Shown here: positions 18,330 through 26,808 of the stretch, in pieces | How the letters are laid out: every line of letters begins with the position of its first letter | Numbering within the stretch: the stretch's first letter is position 1 | DNA from: Flagellimonas olearia | GTDB lineage: Bacteria; Bacteroidota; Bacteroidia; Flavobacteriales; Flavobacteriaceae | Length of the DNA stretch: 64,000 nucleotides | Reading direction: 5' to 3' | NCBI RefSeq assembly: GCF_009184425.1 | Contig: NZ_WELG01000002.1 | Span: 1,447,375-1,511,374 of the forward strand | The notes under the pieces: generated by a model | What the model was told of the DNA's origin: nothing | Seen by the model: the letters and a program-made list of their open reading frames with translations, nothing else | Databases searched by the model: none | Position numbers and translations under genes: made by a program

Positions 18330-18857
18330 ATGTCCAAAAGAGAACCCGTTACCTTTGATGTCCTAATTGAAATACCAAAAGGTAGCCGAAACAAATACGA
18401 ATACGACTTTACCCTGCACAAGATTCGGTTCGATCGAACCCTATTTTCCTCGATGATGTATCCTGGGGATTACGGTTTTGTTCCAGAGACCTTGGCCTTG
18501 GACCACGACCCCTTGGATGTATTGGTGTTGGGCACCGAACCCACCTATCCCATGGTGGTCATGGAAGTGAAGCCTGTTGGAGTATTCCATATGACCGATG
18601 AAAAAGGACCGGATGAAAAGTTGATCTGTGTTCCCGTTTCCGACCCTATTTGGAGCAAACGGGATGATATCAGTGAACTGAACCCACATAGACTAAAGGA
18701 AATCGAGCACTTTTTCCAGGTATACAAGGACTTGGAAAAGAAAAAGGTCGACACCGGAGGTTGGGGCGGTGTGGACGAAGCCATAGAGATTTACCTCGAA
18801 TGTGTGAAACGCTATGATGAAAGCGAACACAAAAAGAAACGTACTTATACCATATAA
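18330..18857 (+). CDS. ppa: Inorganic pyrophosphatase, family I
   Basis: A 175-residue soluble PPase hydrolysing PPi to two phosphates. The catalytic site is visible as YPGDYGFVPETLALDHDPLDVLVLG, containing the D-[SGDN]-D-[PE]-[LIVM]-D-[LIVM] type motif, and the Mg-binding DEKGPDEKLICVPVSDP region. Length is normal for the bacterial family. Directly downstream is the membrane pyrophosphatase hppA, but a strong hairpin separates them, so the two PPi-removing enzymes are probably expressed independently. Confidence 0.96.
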   Translation: MSKREPVTFDVLIEIPKGSRNKYEYDFTLHKIRFDRTLFSSMMYPGDYGFVPETLALDHDPLDVLVLGTEPTYPMVVMEVKPVGVFHMTDEKGPDEKLICVPVSDPIWSKRDDISELNPHRLKEIEHFFQVYKDLEKKKVDTGGWGGVDEAIEIYLECVKRYDESEHKKKRTYTI

Positions 18858-18877
18858 GGAACAATCGCCAAGAAATT

Positions 18878-18912
18878 ATGCGCTTTTATTAAATAAAAGC
18901 GCATTTTTTTTA
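18878..18912 (+). terminator. Rho-independent terminator after ppa
   Basis: ATGCGCTTTTATT-AA-ATAAAAGCGCAT followed by a run of Ts; near-perfect 13-bp arms 20 bp after the stop. Confidence 0.85.
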
Positions 18913-18970
18913 TTACTCCGTATTTTACTACATTAGCTGCCATTAAAAAAATCTTAAACAACTACTAACT

Positions 18971-21370
18971 ATGGATTTGATTGTGAAATTTTTGCCCGTG
19001 TTTGGTATCCTGGGCTTGTTGTACGTGTTCATTAAAAACGTATGGATTTCTAAGCAGGAAGTCGGGGATGAAAAGATGGCAAGAATTGCCAAGAACATTG
19101 CAGATGGTGCAATGTCGTTCTTGAAGGCTGAATATAAGATATTGAGCATTTTCGTTGTTGCCGTAGCCATTTTACTGTTCTTCAAGGGCAGCAACGAGGC
19201 AGGTTCCAATGGCATGGTGGCCGTTTCCTTTATTGTTGGGGCCATTTGCTCCGCATTGGCTGGATTCATCGGAATGAAAGTGGCCACTAAAGCAAACGTG
19301 CGTACCACAAATGCCGCCAGAACTTCTTTGGGTAAGGCCTTGGAAGTGGCTTTCGCCGGTGGGGCCGTAATGGGTCTCGGTGTTGTAGGTCTTGGCGTTT
19401 TGGGATTGAGCGTGCTCTTTATGGTGTATAGCGGACAAGGATGGGAACTCAGTGAAGTATTGAACGTACTTTCTGGATTCTCCTTGGGAGCATCATCCAT
19501 AGCACTCTTCGCCCGTGTGGGTGGAGGTATCTATACCAAAGCGGCCGATGTTGGTGCTGACCTTGTAGGTAAGGTGGAAGCCGGTATTCCCGAAGATCAC
19601 CCCTTGAACCCTGCCACCATTGCAGATAATGTTGGTGATAATGTGGGGGACGTTGCCGGTATGGGGGCCGACCTTTTTGAATCGTATGTAGGTTCCATTA
19701 TTGGTACCATGGTATTGGGGGCCGTTTTTGCGGGTCTTCCAGAATTCCAAGCCGCTTTTGACGGTCTTGGGGCCGTATATCTTCCCTTGGCGTTGGCCGC
19801 AGTGGGGATTGTAATGTCCATTATCGGGACGTTCTTTGTTAAGGTAAAGGATGGTGGAAACCCACAGACAGCTTTGAACATTGGTGAATTTGGTTCTGCT
19901 GGACTTATGTTGATCGCATCCTATTTCTTGATTACTGGAATGCTTCCAGAGTCTTGGATTGAAGGAGGAAAAGAATACTCTTCCATGGGTGTTTTCTGGG
20001 CTACCATTGCCGGTCTTGTTGCCGGATTGTTGGTAGGTAAGGTCACCGAATATTATACAGGAACAGGAACTAAACCTGTGAACTCCATTGTGCGTCAGTC
20101 CGAAACCGGTTCTGCCACAAACATTATCGCCGGTTTGGGTGTGGGGATGATGTCCACCGCCATTCCAATCATATTGATTGCCGCCGCAATTTTGGTTTCA
20201 CACTATTTCGCAGGATTATACGGAATTGCCATCGCAGCCGTAGGGATGTTGGCCAATACCGGTATCCAGTTGGCGGTTGATGCCTACGGACCTATTTCCG
20301 ACAACGCGGGTGGTATTGCCGAGATGGCTGAATTGCCAAGTGAAGTGCGTGAGCGTACCGATAAATTGGATGCCGTTGGAAATACTACTGCTGCCATTGG
20401 TAAAGGTTTTGCCATTGCTTCCGCGGCTTTGACCGCTTTGGCATTGTTCGCAGCCTTTATGAAGACTGCCGGCGTAACATCCATTGACGTGTCCCAGCCT
20501 GATATCATGGCGGGACTATTGATCGGGGGAATGCTTCCTTTCGTGTTCTCTGCCCTTTCCATGAATGCCGTAGGTAGAGCTGCCATGGCTATGATCGAGG
20601 AGGTACGTCGTCAGTTTAGGGATATTCCCCAATTGAAAGCAGCCCTTGAGGTAATGCGTAAATACGACGCTGATATTTCAAAAGCTACTGAAGAAGATAG
20701 AAAGATTTTTGATGCCGCCGATGGTGTGGCCGAATATGAAAAGTGTGTGGCCATTTCCACACAGGCTTCCATTAAGGAAATGGTCTTCCCAGGATTGTTG
20801 GCGATTGCCGTTCCTGTGGCCGTTGGGTTCATTGGAGGTGCTGAAATGTTGGGCGGATTGTTGGCCGGTGTAACCACAGCTGGGGTGTTGATGGCCATCT
20901 TCCAATCCAATGCCGGAGGTGCTTGGGATAATGCCAAAAAGACCATCGAAAGTGAAGGTCGCAAAGGCTCTGATGCCCATAAAGCTGCCGTGGTTGGAGA
21001 TACCGTTGGAGATCCTTTCAAGGATACCTCAGGGCCATCCTTGAACATCTTGTTGAAATTGATGTCCGTTGTGGCTTTGGTCATCGCGCCAAGTTTGGTA
21101 AGTCTATCCCCAGCAGATGAGTTGAGTATGGTCAAGGAGGATGCTACTGTCATCACCATTTCTGAGGAAGGAATGAAAGAGACCAAGACCATTGCCAAGA
21201 AGTTCTTAGTGGAGGTAAGCAATACTGCCGATGGTGCTTTCAAGGCTATCGTGACCTCTAGCTACGAAGCCAATGGAAAAGTAGTGGATGAGATAGAAGA
21301 GTTCACTGCTGATACCAAAGAAGAGGTAGAGCGATTGGTGGAAGCATATAAAAACAAGACGAAGCAATAA
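18971..21370 (+). CDS. hppA: Ion-translocating membrane pyrophosphatase (K+-dependent type)
   Basis: A 799-residue polytopic protein coupling PPi hydrolysis to H+ and/or Na+ export. Signature residues are the substrate-site block [20 protein letters not shown], then [20 protein letters not shown], and a late [30 protein letters not shown] (Asn471 onward) has Ala at the position where K+-independent enzymes have Lys, so it belongs to the K+-dependent class, which includes both H+ and Na+ pumps. After the last membrane segment (about residue 712) there is an unusual ~85-residue acidic C-terminal extension. A terminator follows at 21397. Confidence 0.95.
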   Translation: MDLIVKFLPVFGILGLLYVFIKNVWISKQEVGDEKMARIAKNIADGAMSFLKAEYKILSIFVVAVAILLFFKGSNEAGSNGMVAVSFIVGAICSALAGFIGMKVATKANVRTTNAARTSLGKALEVAFAGGAVMGLGVVGLGVLGLSVLFMVYSGQGWELSEVLNVLSGFSLGASSIALFARVGGGIYTKAADVGADLVGKVEAGIPEDHPLNPATIADNVGDNVGDVAGMGADLFESYVGSIIGTMVLGAVFAGLPEFQAAFDGLGAVYLPLALAAVGIVMSIIGTFFVKVKDGGNPQTALNIGEFGSAGLMLIASYFLITGMLPESWIEGGKEYSSMGVFWATIAGLVAGLLVGKVTEYYTGTGTKPVNSIVRQSETGSATNIIAGLGVGMMSTAIPIILIAAAILVSHYFAGLYGIAIAAVGMLANTGIQLAVDAYGPISDNAGGIAEMAELPSEVRERTDKLDAVGNTTAAIGKGFAIASAALTALALFAAFMKTAGVTSIDVSQPDIMAGLLIGGMLPFVFSALSMNAVGRAAMAMIEEVRRQFRDIPQLKAALEVMRKYDADISKATEEDRKIFDAADGVAEYEKCVAISTQASIKEMVFPGLLAIAVPVAVGFIGGAEMLGGLLAGVTTAGVLMAIFQSNAGGAWDNAKKTIESEGRKGSDAHKAAVVGDTVGDPFKDTSGPSLNILLKLMSVVALVIAPSLVSLSPADELSMVKEDATVITISEEGMKETKTIAKKFLVEVSNTADGAFKAIVTSSYEANGKVVDEIEEFTADTKEEVERLVEAYKNKTKQ

Positions 21371-21393
21371 GGAATTTGCTTTCAATACGAGTA

Positions 21394-21422
21394 AAAACCA
21401 CGCCTTTGGCGTGGTTTTTTTA
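21394..21422 (+). terminator. Rho-independent terminator after hppA
   Basis: ACCACGCC-TTT-GGCGTGGT followed by TTTTT; perfect 8-bp GC-rich stem, 24 bp after the stop. Confidence 0.88.
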
Positions 21423-21496
21423 TTTTGAATTCAGCCTATGTTCGATTTCTCGATCGTCCTTGCGGTCCTCTTTTTAAAATGACATGTTTTCTTGAT

Positions 21497-21580
21497 GGAT
21501 TTCTCAGTCGCTACGTTTCTTCGAAATAATCCTGCCGTTTCTACCGTCATTTCGAACCCACCTTGGGAGTGTGAGAAATC
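21497..21580. repeat. REP-like nested palindrome between hppA and tonB
   Basis: The outer arms GATTTCTCA and TGAGAAATC enclose an inner pair TTCGAAAT (21520-21527) and ATTTCGAA (21549-21556). The element fills the spacer between two convergent genes. It shares the TCATTTCGAAC block with the element at 10293, so both belong to one dispersed family. Confidence 0.6.
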
Positions 21581-21585
21581 TTAAA

Positions 21586-22302
21586 TCAATTCAACTTAAA
21601 TGTAATGGGTATGGAGAAGGGTACCTTTACGGCATTGCCCCGTTGCTTGCCCGGAGTCATACGGGGTAGTTTGGAGATGATACGGGCCGCTTCGCCTTCC
21701 AAACTTTCATGGGGACCACGCATGCGTACATCGCCGATGGTACCATCCTTTTGAATGGTGAACACCACATTTACCCGACCTTCCAAACCCATTTCTTGGG
21801 CAATTTCAGGATAGCGGATGTTTTTTTGGATATGTTTTTGCATCATTTCTTGAAAGCAAATCTTCTTTTCTTCTTTGTCGGTTACATTTTCGCAACCTGG
21901 AAATATAGGGGCATCTTCAACAACAATAAAGGATACTTCTTCGGGTATATCCTCATCAACGACCTCAATGTCTTCATAGGTAATGATTTCGGTATCTTGG
22001 TCGGTTTCTGAAGATTCAATGACAGTTTCTTCCAAATCTGTATCGTCTTCCACGATTTCAATAACTGGAGGGGCTTGGATTTGAGGAGGTGGTGGGGGTG
22101 GTAATTTTTGGATGGTAATTGGAATCTCCTCATCTGGTAGCACATCTGGATTTATAAGGGAAATATCCCAATCTGGGGTTTCATAATACGTCTTCCACTC
22201 CAATGCGGTGTAGATAAGGAGCAATACCAAGAACATCCCCATAAAAAAGTAAAGGAGGCTGTTCCGTTTCAATTCCACATGCTGATTTTTCTTTGGTTCC
22301 AT
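21586..22302 (-). CDS. Energy transducer TonB
   Basis: A 238-residue TonB. It has a cytoplasmic N-terminus rich in Lys (MEPKKNQHVELKR), one membrane segment (about 15-38), a Pro-rich then very acidic periplasmic linker (KLPPPPPPQIQAPP, then Glu/Asp-rich), and a C-terminal TonB domain with IRYPEIAQEMGLEGRVNVVFTI and PRMTPGKQRGNAVKVPFSIPITF. A VEDAPIFPGC segment precedes the domain, as in many Bacteroidota TonB paralogues. It transmits the ExbBD-coupled proton motive force to outer-membrane receptors. ExbB/ExbD are not adjacent. I use the ATG at 22302 rather than an upstream TTG. Confidence 0.88.
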   Translation of the reverse strand: MEPKKNQHVELKRNSLLYFFMGMFLVLLLIYTALEWKTYYETPDWDISLINPDVLPDEEIPITIQKLPPPPPPQIQAPPVIEIVEDDTDLEETVIESSETDQDTEIITYEDIEVVDEDIPEEVSFIVVEDAPIFPGCENVTDKEEKKICFQEMMQKHIQKNIRYPEIAQEMGLEGRVNVVFTIQKDGTIGDVRMRGPHESLEGEAARIISKLPRMTPGKQRGNAVKVPFSIPITFKLN

Positions 22303-22428
22303 GATTTTCAAGTTTTAATGGCCCGTGAGGGTCGCAGTTCGTACCCTTAAACTACTTTGAAAATCACCCCAAAAAAACCTGTAATGAGTGAACGCCCCTT
22401 TTGGATTAGGGAATGACCTTGATGAGGT

Positions 22429-22869
22429 TCAAGATGGGTTTTGTATGCCTAGTGTGGGGAGGTGTTTCACCTTGTGATAGGTAAGGGCGGCCCTTATACA
22501 ATGCTTCAGTTCTTCCACAGCGATTTCATCATCCTTTTGGAAAACAAGGGCTCTTTTCCCTTCAAATTCAAAAACATTCTGGAAGGTTGCCTTGAACGTT
22601 TCCACCAATCGGCTGGTGCATTTAAAGTACAGGGCATATTGATTGGGGGTTTTGGATTTCCAATCCATCCGTATGGTACTGCCATTTTTGGTCAAATAAC
22701 TGGGTTCACCCCATTTCAGGGTCTCTTCAAGTGAGGATATATCCTCAGTTTCCTTGGCAGTTTCCACAATCAACTCCCGAAGCACTAACAGCTTTTCCCT
22801 AGCCCAATCGGGATAGCGGTCGAATACCATTTTTACTTCGGGATTTGTGGTTATCTGAAGATTTCCCAT
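22429..22869 (-). CDS. DUF1801 domain protein
   Basis: A 146-residue protein with EETLKWGEPSYLTKNGSTIRMDWK and QYALYFKCTSRLVETFK, typical of DUF1801 proteins. It is the second member of this family in the window (the other is at 6465) but belongs to a different subgroup, being longer at both ends. Function unknown. It starts 5 bp after the stop of the serine-hydrolase gene and is likely co-transcribed with it. Confidence 0.75.
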   Translation of the reverse strand: MGNLQITTNPEVKMVFDRYPDWAREKLLVLRELIVETAKETEDISSLEETLKWGEPSYLTKNGSTIRMDWKSKTPNQYALYFKCTSRLVETFKATFQNVFEFEGKRALVFQKDDEIAVEELKHCIRAALTYHKVKHLPTLGIQNPS

Positions 22870-22874
22870 AAAAA

Positions 22875-24155
22875 TCAGTCGGTCAATGCCTGATAGATCA
22901 AGGCGCGGAGTTTTCCATGGTCGTCAATTTTTCCGGCAGGGATCAATTGGGTAAAATAGACCACCACCAAGTCTTCCTCAGGATCTACCCAATAGGAGGA
23001 ATGATACGCGCCACCCCAACCGTATTCACCTTTGGAGCCCAATACCCCTCGTCTGCCCAAATCCTCCACAACGGAAAAGCCCAAACCGAATCCAGTGCCG
23101 TTTTCCCAAGGATAAATTACATCGCTGGCCAAATGGTTCACGGTCATGAGTTCCACGGTTTTGGGTGAGATGACCTGCTTTCCGTTAAAAGTTCCCTTGT
23201 TGAGGGTCATTTGAAGGAATTTGGCATAGTCCATGGCGGTGCTCAAAAGACCGGCACCACCGGAAAAGCTTTTTCGTGGACCATTCACATAAGCCCCTTG
23301 TCCTACCATATGCCCAGGTTCGGGCGCGCGTTCCAATCCGTTTTCGGTAGCGGAATACACCGTGGCCAAACGTTGCCTTTTGTCCTTGGGAAGATAAAAA
23401 TGGGTGTCGTTCATACCCAGTGGGTCCAGAATGTTTTTCTTGATGAAGACATCCAAAGGTTCGCCGGAAACTACCTCGATCAAGGCGCCAAGAATATCGG
23501 TGTTATAGCCATACACCCATTTTTCACCGGGTTGGGATTCAAAGGGGAGATCGGCCATGCGGTTGATGGTCGCTTGGATGGGTTCGTTGCGGTCTGCAAA
23601 ATACCATCCTTGGATGTTGGCGGCTTTCCATTGGTCTTTGGCTATGCCACTGCCGTAGGATACTCCCGAGGTGTGGGTGAGCAGATCGCGGACGGTGATG
23701 GGCCTTTTGGCCTTCACCACATCATAAGAGCCATCCTCCTTGGCTACGGCCACCTTGGTTTCCATAAAAGCGGGCATATATTTTCCCAAGGGATCACTGA
23801 TGAGCAATTGGCCTCGTTCCTGAAGGATCATCACCCCAACACTAATAACGGCCTTGGTCTGCGAAGCAATCCTAAAAATGGAGCTTTCGGTCATGGGGAT
23901 GTTGTTCTCCATATCGTTCTTTCCAAACGACTGCAAATAGGCCACTTTTCCTTTGCGGGCCACCAGTGCCACCGCACCGGACAGTTCGCCGTCATCCACA
24001 TACTCCTGAAAGGTCTTGGTGAGTACGTTGAGGCGTTCGGAAGATAGGCCTACCTGTTCGGCAGGGACTTTGGCCAACTCTTGGGCCGTGGTGCCCACAT
24101 AAAGTAGGGATACAAAGGCAAACAGTAAAAACTTGGAAAACGATAGGGTTCTCAT
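22875..24155 (-). CDS. Secreted serine hydrolase, class C beta-lactamase-like
   Basis: A 426-residue protein with a signal peptide (about 1-24). The SxxK nucleophile motif is FRIASQTKAV (Ser98-Lys101), the YxN motif lies in KWVYGYNTDI, and the third block is YGWGGAYHSSYWVDP. Fold relatives include AmpC, DD-peptidases and EstB esterases; sequence alone does not settle substrate. The LTHTSGVSYGSGIA segment is typical of the esterase/transpeptidase branch rather than AmpC. Likely periplasmic. It precedes the DUF1801 gene in an operon. Confidence 0.82.
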   Translation of the reverse strand: MRTLSFSKFLLFAFVSLLYVGTTAQELAKVPAEQVGLSSERLNVLTKTFQEYVDDGELSGAVALVARKGKVAYLQSFGKNDMENNIPMTESSIFRIASQTKAVISVGVMILQERGQLLISDPLGKYMPAFMETKVAVAKEDGSYDVVKAKRPITVRDLLTHTSGVSYGSGIAKDQWKAANIQGWYFADRNEPIQATINRMADLPFESQPGEKWVYGYNTDILGALIEVVSGEPLDVFIKKNILDPLGMNDTHFYLPKDKRQRLATVYSATENGLERAPEPGHMVGQGAYVNGPRKSFSGGAGLLSTAMDYAKFLQMTLNKGTFNGKQVISPKTVELMTVNHLASDVIYPWENGTGFGLGFSVVEDLGRRGVLGSKGEYGWGGAYHSSYWVDPEEDLVVVYFTQLIPAGKIDDHGKLRALIYQALTD

Positions 24156-24182
24156 AATGGGTTGATTGTGATGATTATTTTC

Positions 24183-24395
24183 TTATTTCTGGATTTCCAA
24201 CAGCTCCATGGCCTTTTTCAACTCTTCTTGGAGTTCATTAAAGCCAATGGCATGGCCAATGTTGATGAACTCCTGAAAATGGCTCCGAAGATTTTGATAT
24301 AATGTTTCTCTAAGTTGATTGCTCAATTGTACCACTTCCTTGGTCTGTTCCATACTTTCCAACTGCTTGTAGAGCTTTATGATATCTGAATTCAT
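24183..24395 (-). CDS. Small helical hypothetical protein
   Basis: A 70-residue protein, almost entirely charged and amphipathic helix (LYKQLESMEQTKEVV, NELQEELKKAMELLE). It has no cysteines, no signal peptide and no domain that I recognise. It ends 27 bp before the serine hydrolase start on the same strand, so it may be the first gene of that operon. The consistent ATG and its position support a real gene. Confidence 0.45.
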   Translation of the reverse strand: MNSDIIKLYKQLESMEQTKEVVQLSNQLRETLYQNLRSHFQEFINIGHAIGFNELQEELKKAMELLEIQK

Positions 24396-24511
24396 GGTGT
24401 TGGTTTTCTGATTTTTACAGGGTAAAATCTTGAATGCAAAAACTAAATATACCCATATCCCTTCAAAAAAGGAGTGGTATAAAGTTGATAAATAAGTTCT
24501 GGCGTAAAAAA

Positions 24512-25129
24512 TTATTCAAACAAGCCGTGGATCTCCGCGTCAATGCGGTTGATCACCTCACCTAAATCCTCGGGGGAGTCCACAAAGTTGAGGTTGTCCA
24601 CATCAAAAATGAGCAATTTCCCCTTTTCGTAAGTATTGGCCCAAGCTTCGTAGCGTTCGTTCAATCGGCTGAGGTAGTCAATGGAGATACTGTTCTCGTA
24701 ATCCCGCCCGCGCTTGTGGATTTGGTTTACCAAATTGGGAATGGAACTGCGAAGGTAGATCAACAGGTCTGGCGGTTGCACCAAGCTCTCCATCAACTCA
24801 AAAAGGCTTTTGTAGTTTTCAAAATCCCGGTTGGTCATCAACCCCATGGCATGCAGGTTGGGCGCAAAAATATGGGCATCCTCATAGATGGTCCTGTCTT
24901 GGATCACATCCATGCCAGTTTCACGGATTTTAAGAATCTGTCGGTAGCGACTGTTCAAAAAGTAGATCTGCAGGTTAAAACTCCATCGTTCCATTTGGGT
25001 GTAGAAATCATCCAAGTATGGATTGTCCACTACATCCTCAAAATGGGCGTCCCACTTATAATGTTTGGCAAGTAAGTTGGTTAAGGTGGTCTTTCCGGCG
25101 CCAATGTTTCCTGCTACCGCAATATGCAT
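24512..25129 (-). CDS. Deoxynucleoside kinase
   Basis: A 205-residue P-loop kinase that phosphorylates deoxynucleosides for salvage. MHIAVAGNIGAGKTTLTNLLAKHY is the P-loop, EDVVDNPYLDDFYTQMERWSFNLQIYFLNSR is the substrate-binding region, and QDRTIYEDAHIFA contains the DRT/S-type motif of the dCK/dGK family. The lid region IHKRGRDYENSI supplies arginines for phosphate binding. The nucleoside specificity (dA/dG/dC) is not assignable. It is divergent from metK, sharing a 320-bp intergenic region that holds the metK leader. Confidence 0.88.
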   Translation of the reverse strand: MHIAVAGNIGAGKTTLTNLLAKHYKWDAHFEDVVDNPYLDDFYTQMERWSFNLQIYFLNSRYRQILKIRETGMDVIQDRTIYEDAHIFAPNLHAMGLMTNRDFENYKSLFELMESLVQPPDLLIYLRSSIPNLVNQIHKRGRDYENSISIDYLSRLNERYEAWANTYEKGKLLIFDVDNLNFVDSPEDLGEVINRIDAEIHGLFE

Positions 25130-25276
25130 GGGATGATGTTGTTTAAAGTTGGTGTATTAGGTTGGGGAACCAACGCGCAATATACAAAGTATATCCAGTA
25201 GAAGAAAAAAAACCGGTTGAAATGGGAAACTTGTGAACAGTGATAAAACAAAGTTTTAAAATATGTTGCAAATATG

Positions 25277-25284
25277 TACTTTTG
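25277..25284 (+). promoter_or_regulatory. Candidate -7 box for metK leader
   Basis: TACTTTTG matches TAnnTTTG and predicts transcription starting around 25290, just before the first stem of the SAM-II-like leader. The 25130-25276 stretch before it is AT-rich with no recognisable gene. Confidence 0.5.
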
Positions 25285-25292
25285 CCCATCTG

Positions 25293-25364
25293 AATGAGGA
25301 TAGATTTGACTGATTGCAACCTCAGTCGCCCAAAGGTTGGGTGTACAAAAATGCTAAAGCAGTT
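25293..25364 (+). promoter_or_regulatory. SAM-II-like riboswitch in metK leader
   Basis: TGAGG (25295-25299) pairs with CCTCA (25320-25324) as P1. Its loop carries GATTTGACTGATTGCAA, nearly identical to the conserved SAM-II loop (from memory GAUUU-AACCGUAUUGCAA). Downstream comes GCTAAA (25353-25358), matching the conserved 3' strand. CTG (25310-25312) can pair with CAG (25360-25362), the place of the H-type pseudoknot. Between P1 and the 3' strand is an extra hairpin CCCAA-AGG-TTGGG (25329-25341). CAGT-TTAT-ACTG (25360-25371) is a mutually exclusive hairpin that could be the off/on switch. The position upstream of SAM synthetase fits. Confidence 0.65.
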
Positions 25365-25450
25365 TATACTGAACCTGGTTCGGGCTTCTTGGTGAAGCAT
25401 TGTAAACTTCTTACGCCTTTCCGTCAAAACTATCCATTTAAATTAGAATC

Positions 25451-26704
25451 ATGGCATATTTGTTTACCTCAGAATCGGTAAGTGAGGGACACCCAGATAA
25501 AATTGCAGATCAGATCAGTGATGCCCTTTTGGATAATTTTTTGGCCTTTGACCCCGAGAGTAAAGTGGCCTGTGAAACCTTGGTGACCACGGGGCAGGTG
25601 GTTTTGGCGGGTGAAGTGAAGAGCCATACCTATTTGGACTTGCAGAGCATTGCCCGGGAAGTCATAAACAATATTGGTTACACCAAGGGGGAGTATAAGT
25701 TCAGTGGCGATTCCTGTGGGGTGATTTCCTTGATCCATGAGCAATCCCAGGAAATCAACCAAGGGGTGGATCGCGGAAGCAAGGAAGAGCAAGGTGCCGG
25801 TGATCAGGGAATGATGTTCGGGTATGCCACCAAGGAAACCGATAACTACATGCCCTTGGCCTTGGATATTTCGCACAAGATCTTGCAGGTTTTGGCAGAA
25901 TTGCGACGTGAAGGTACTCAATTGACCTATCTACGACCTGATGCTAAGGCACAGGTGACCATAGAATATTCAGACGATAACGTGCCACAACGCATTGATA
26001 CCATTGTGGTCTCCACACAGCACGATGAGTTTGGAACGGATGCCGAGATGCAGGCCAAAATCAAGGAAGACGTAATAAATATTTTGATTCCAAGGGTCAA
26101 GGAACTTTTGCCTGAAAATATCCAGAAACTATTCAACCATACCATCAAATACCATGTAAACCCCACCGGAAAGTTTGTGATTGGTGGCCCACATGGCGAT
26201 ACAGGCCTTACTGGCCGTAAGATCATCGTGGATACCTACGGTGGAAAGGGAGCCCATGGTGGTGGTGCCTTTAGTGGAAAAGACCCCAGTAAGGTGGACC
26301 GTAGTGCGGCTTACGCTGCGCGACATATTGCCAAAAACTTGGTGGCTGCAGGAGTGGCCAATGAAATTTTAGTTCAGGTGAGCTATGCTATTGGAGTAGT
26401 GGAACCCACTTCCATTTTTGTGGACACCTATGGGACCGCCAATGTGGATCTGACCGATGGTGAGATTGCCAAAAAGGCATCCGAACTCTTTGATATGCGA
26501 CCTTTTGCCATTGAGGAACGCTTAAAACTGCGCAATCCCATTTATTTGGAGACGGCAGCCTATGGTCATATGGGAAAACAACCCCAAACCTTGACCAAGG
26601 TTTTTGAATCGCCCTACAATGGAAAAGTAGAAAGGGAAGTGGAACTCTTCACTTGGGAAAAATTGGATAAAGTGGATGCCGTGAAAGCAGCCTTCAACCT
26701 ATAA
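25451..26704 (+). CDS. metK: S-adenosylmethionine synthetase
   Basis: A 417-residue MetK, making SAM from methionine and [24 protein letters not shown] is the N-terminal ATP/K+ site, [12 protein letters not shown] is the first signature, and [21 protein letters not shown] is the second. The protein is somewhat longer than the E. coli enzyme (384), partly through a longer loop (RRDGTQ-type region [11 protein letters not shown] onward), as usual in Bacteroidota. It lies 80 bp downstream of a SAM-II-like leader, so its own product probably represses it. A terminator follows. Confidence 0.97.
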   Translation: MAYLFTSESVSEGHPDKIADQISDALLDNFLAFDPESKVACETLVTTGQVVLAGEVKSHTYLDLQSIAREVINNIGYTKGEYKFSGDSCGVISLIHEQSQEINQGVDRGSKEEQGAGDQGMMFGYATKETDNYMPLALDISHKILQVLAELRREGTQLTYLRPDAKAQVTIEYSDDNVPQRIDTIVVSTQHDEFGTDAEMQAKIKEDVINILIPRVKELLPENIQKLFNHTIKYHVNPTGKFVIGGPHGDTGLTGRKIIVDTYGGKGAHGGGAFSGKDPSKVDRSAAYAARHIAKNLVAAGVANEILVQVSYAIGVVEPTSIFVDTYGTANVDLTDGEIAKKASELFDMRPFAIEERLKLRNPIYLETAAYGHMGKQPQTLTKVFESPYNGKVEREVELFTWEKLDKVDAVKAAFNL

Positions 26705-26726
26705 AGAAAAATAACCACACTAAACG

Positions 26727-26754
26727 AAGGAGTCTCGAAAGGGGCTCCTTTTTT
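26727..26754 (+). terminator. Rho-independent terminator after metK
   Basis: AAGGAGTCTC-GAAA-GGGGCTCCTT followed by TTTT; a 10-bp stem with two G-U pairs closed by a GAAA tetraloop. Confidence 0.85.
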
Positions 26755-26808
26755 GTTTGGGATACTCTGTGGAACTTTAGTAGTTTTAGGGAATCTAAAT
26801 ACAAAGTG

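Noticed and set aside
19172..21243. Several minus-strand frames of 80-210 codons inside hppA
   Set aside because: They mirror the strongly biased hppA codons, and their translations are low-complexity Ser/Pro/Ala/Thr-rich with no domain.
25352..25400. TPP-riboswitch or tRNA-like pieces (CTGAACCTGGTTCGGG) in the metK leader
   Set aside because: The CUGAGA core of TPP riboswitches is missing and no cloverleaf can be formed; the SAM-II reading explains the upstream part better.
25143..25427. 94-codon minus-strand frame between the deoxynucleoside kinase and metK
   Set aside because: It covers the metK promoter and leader, has no recognisable domain, and codon use is unlike real genes here.
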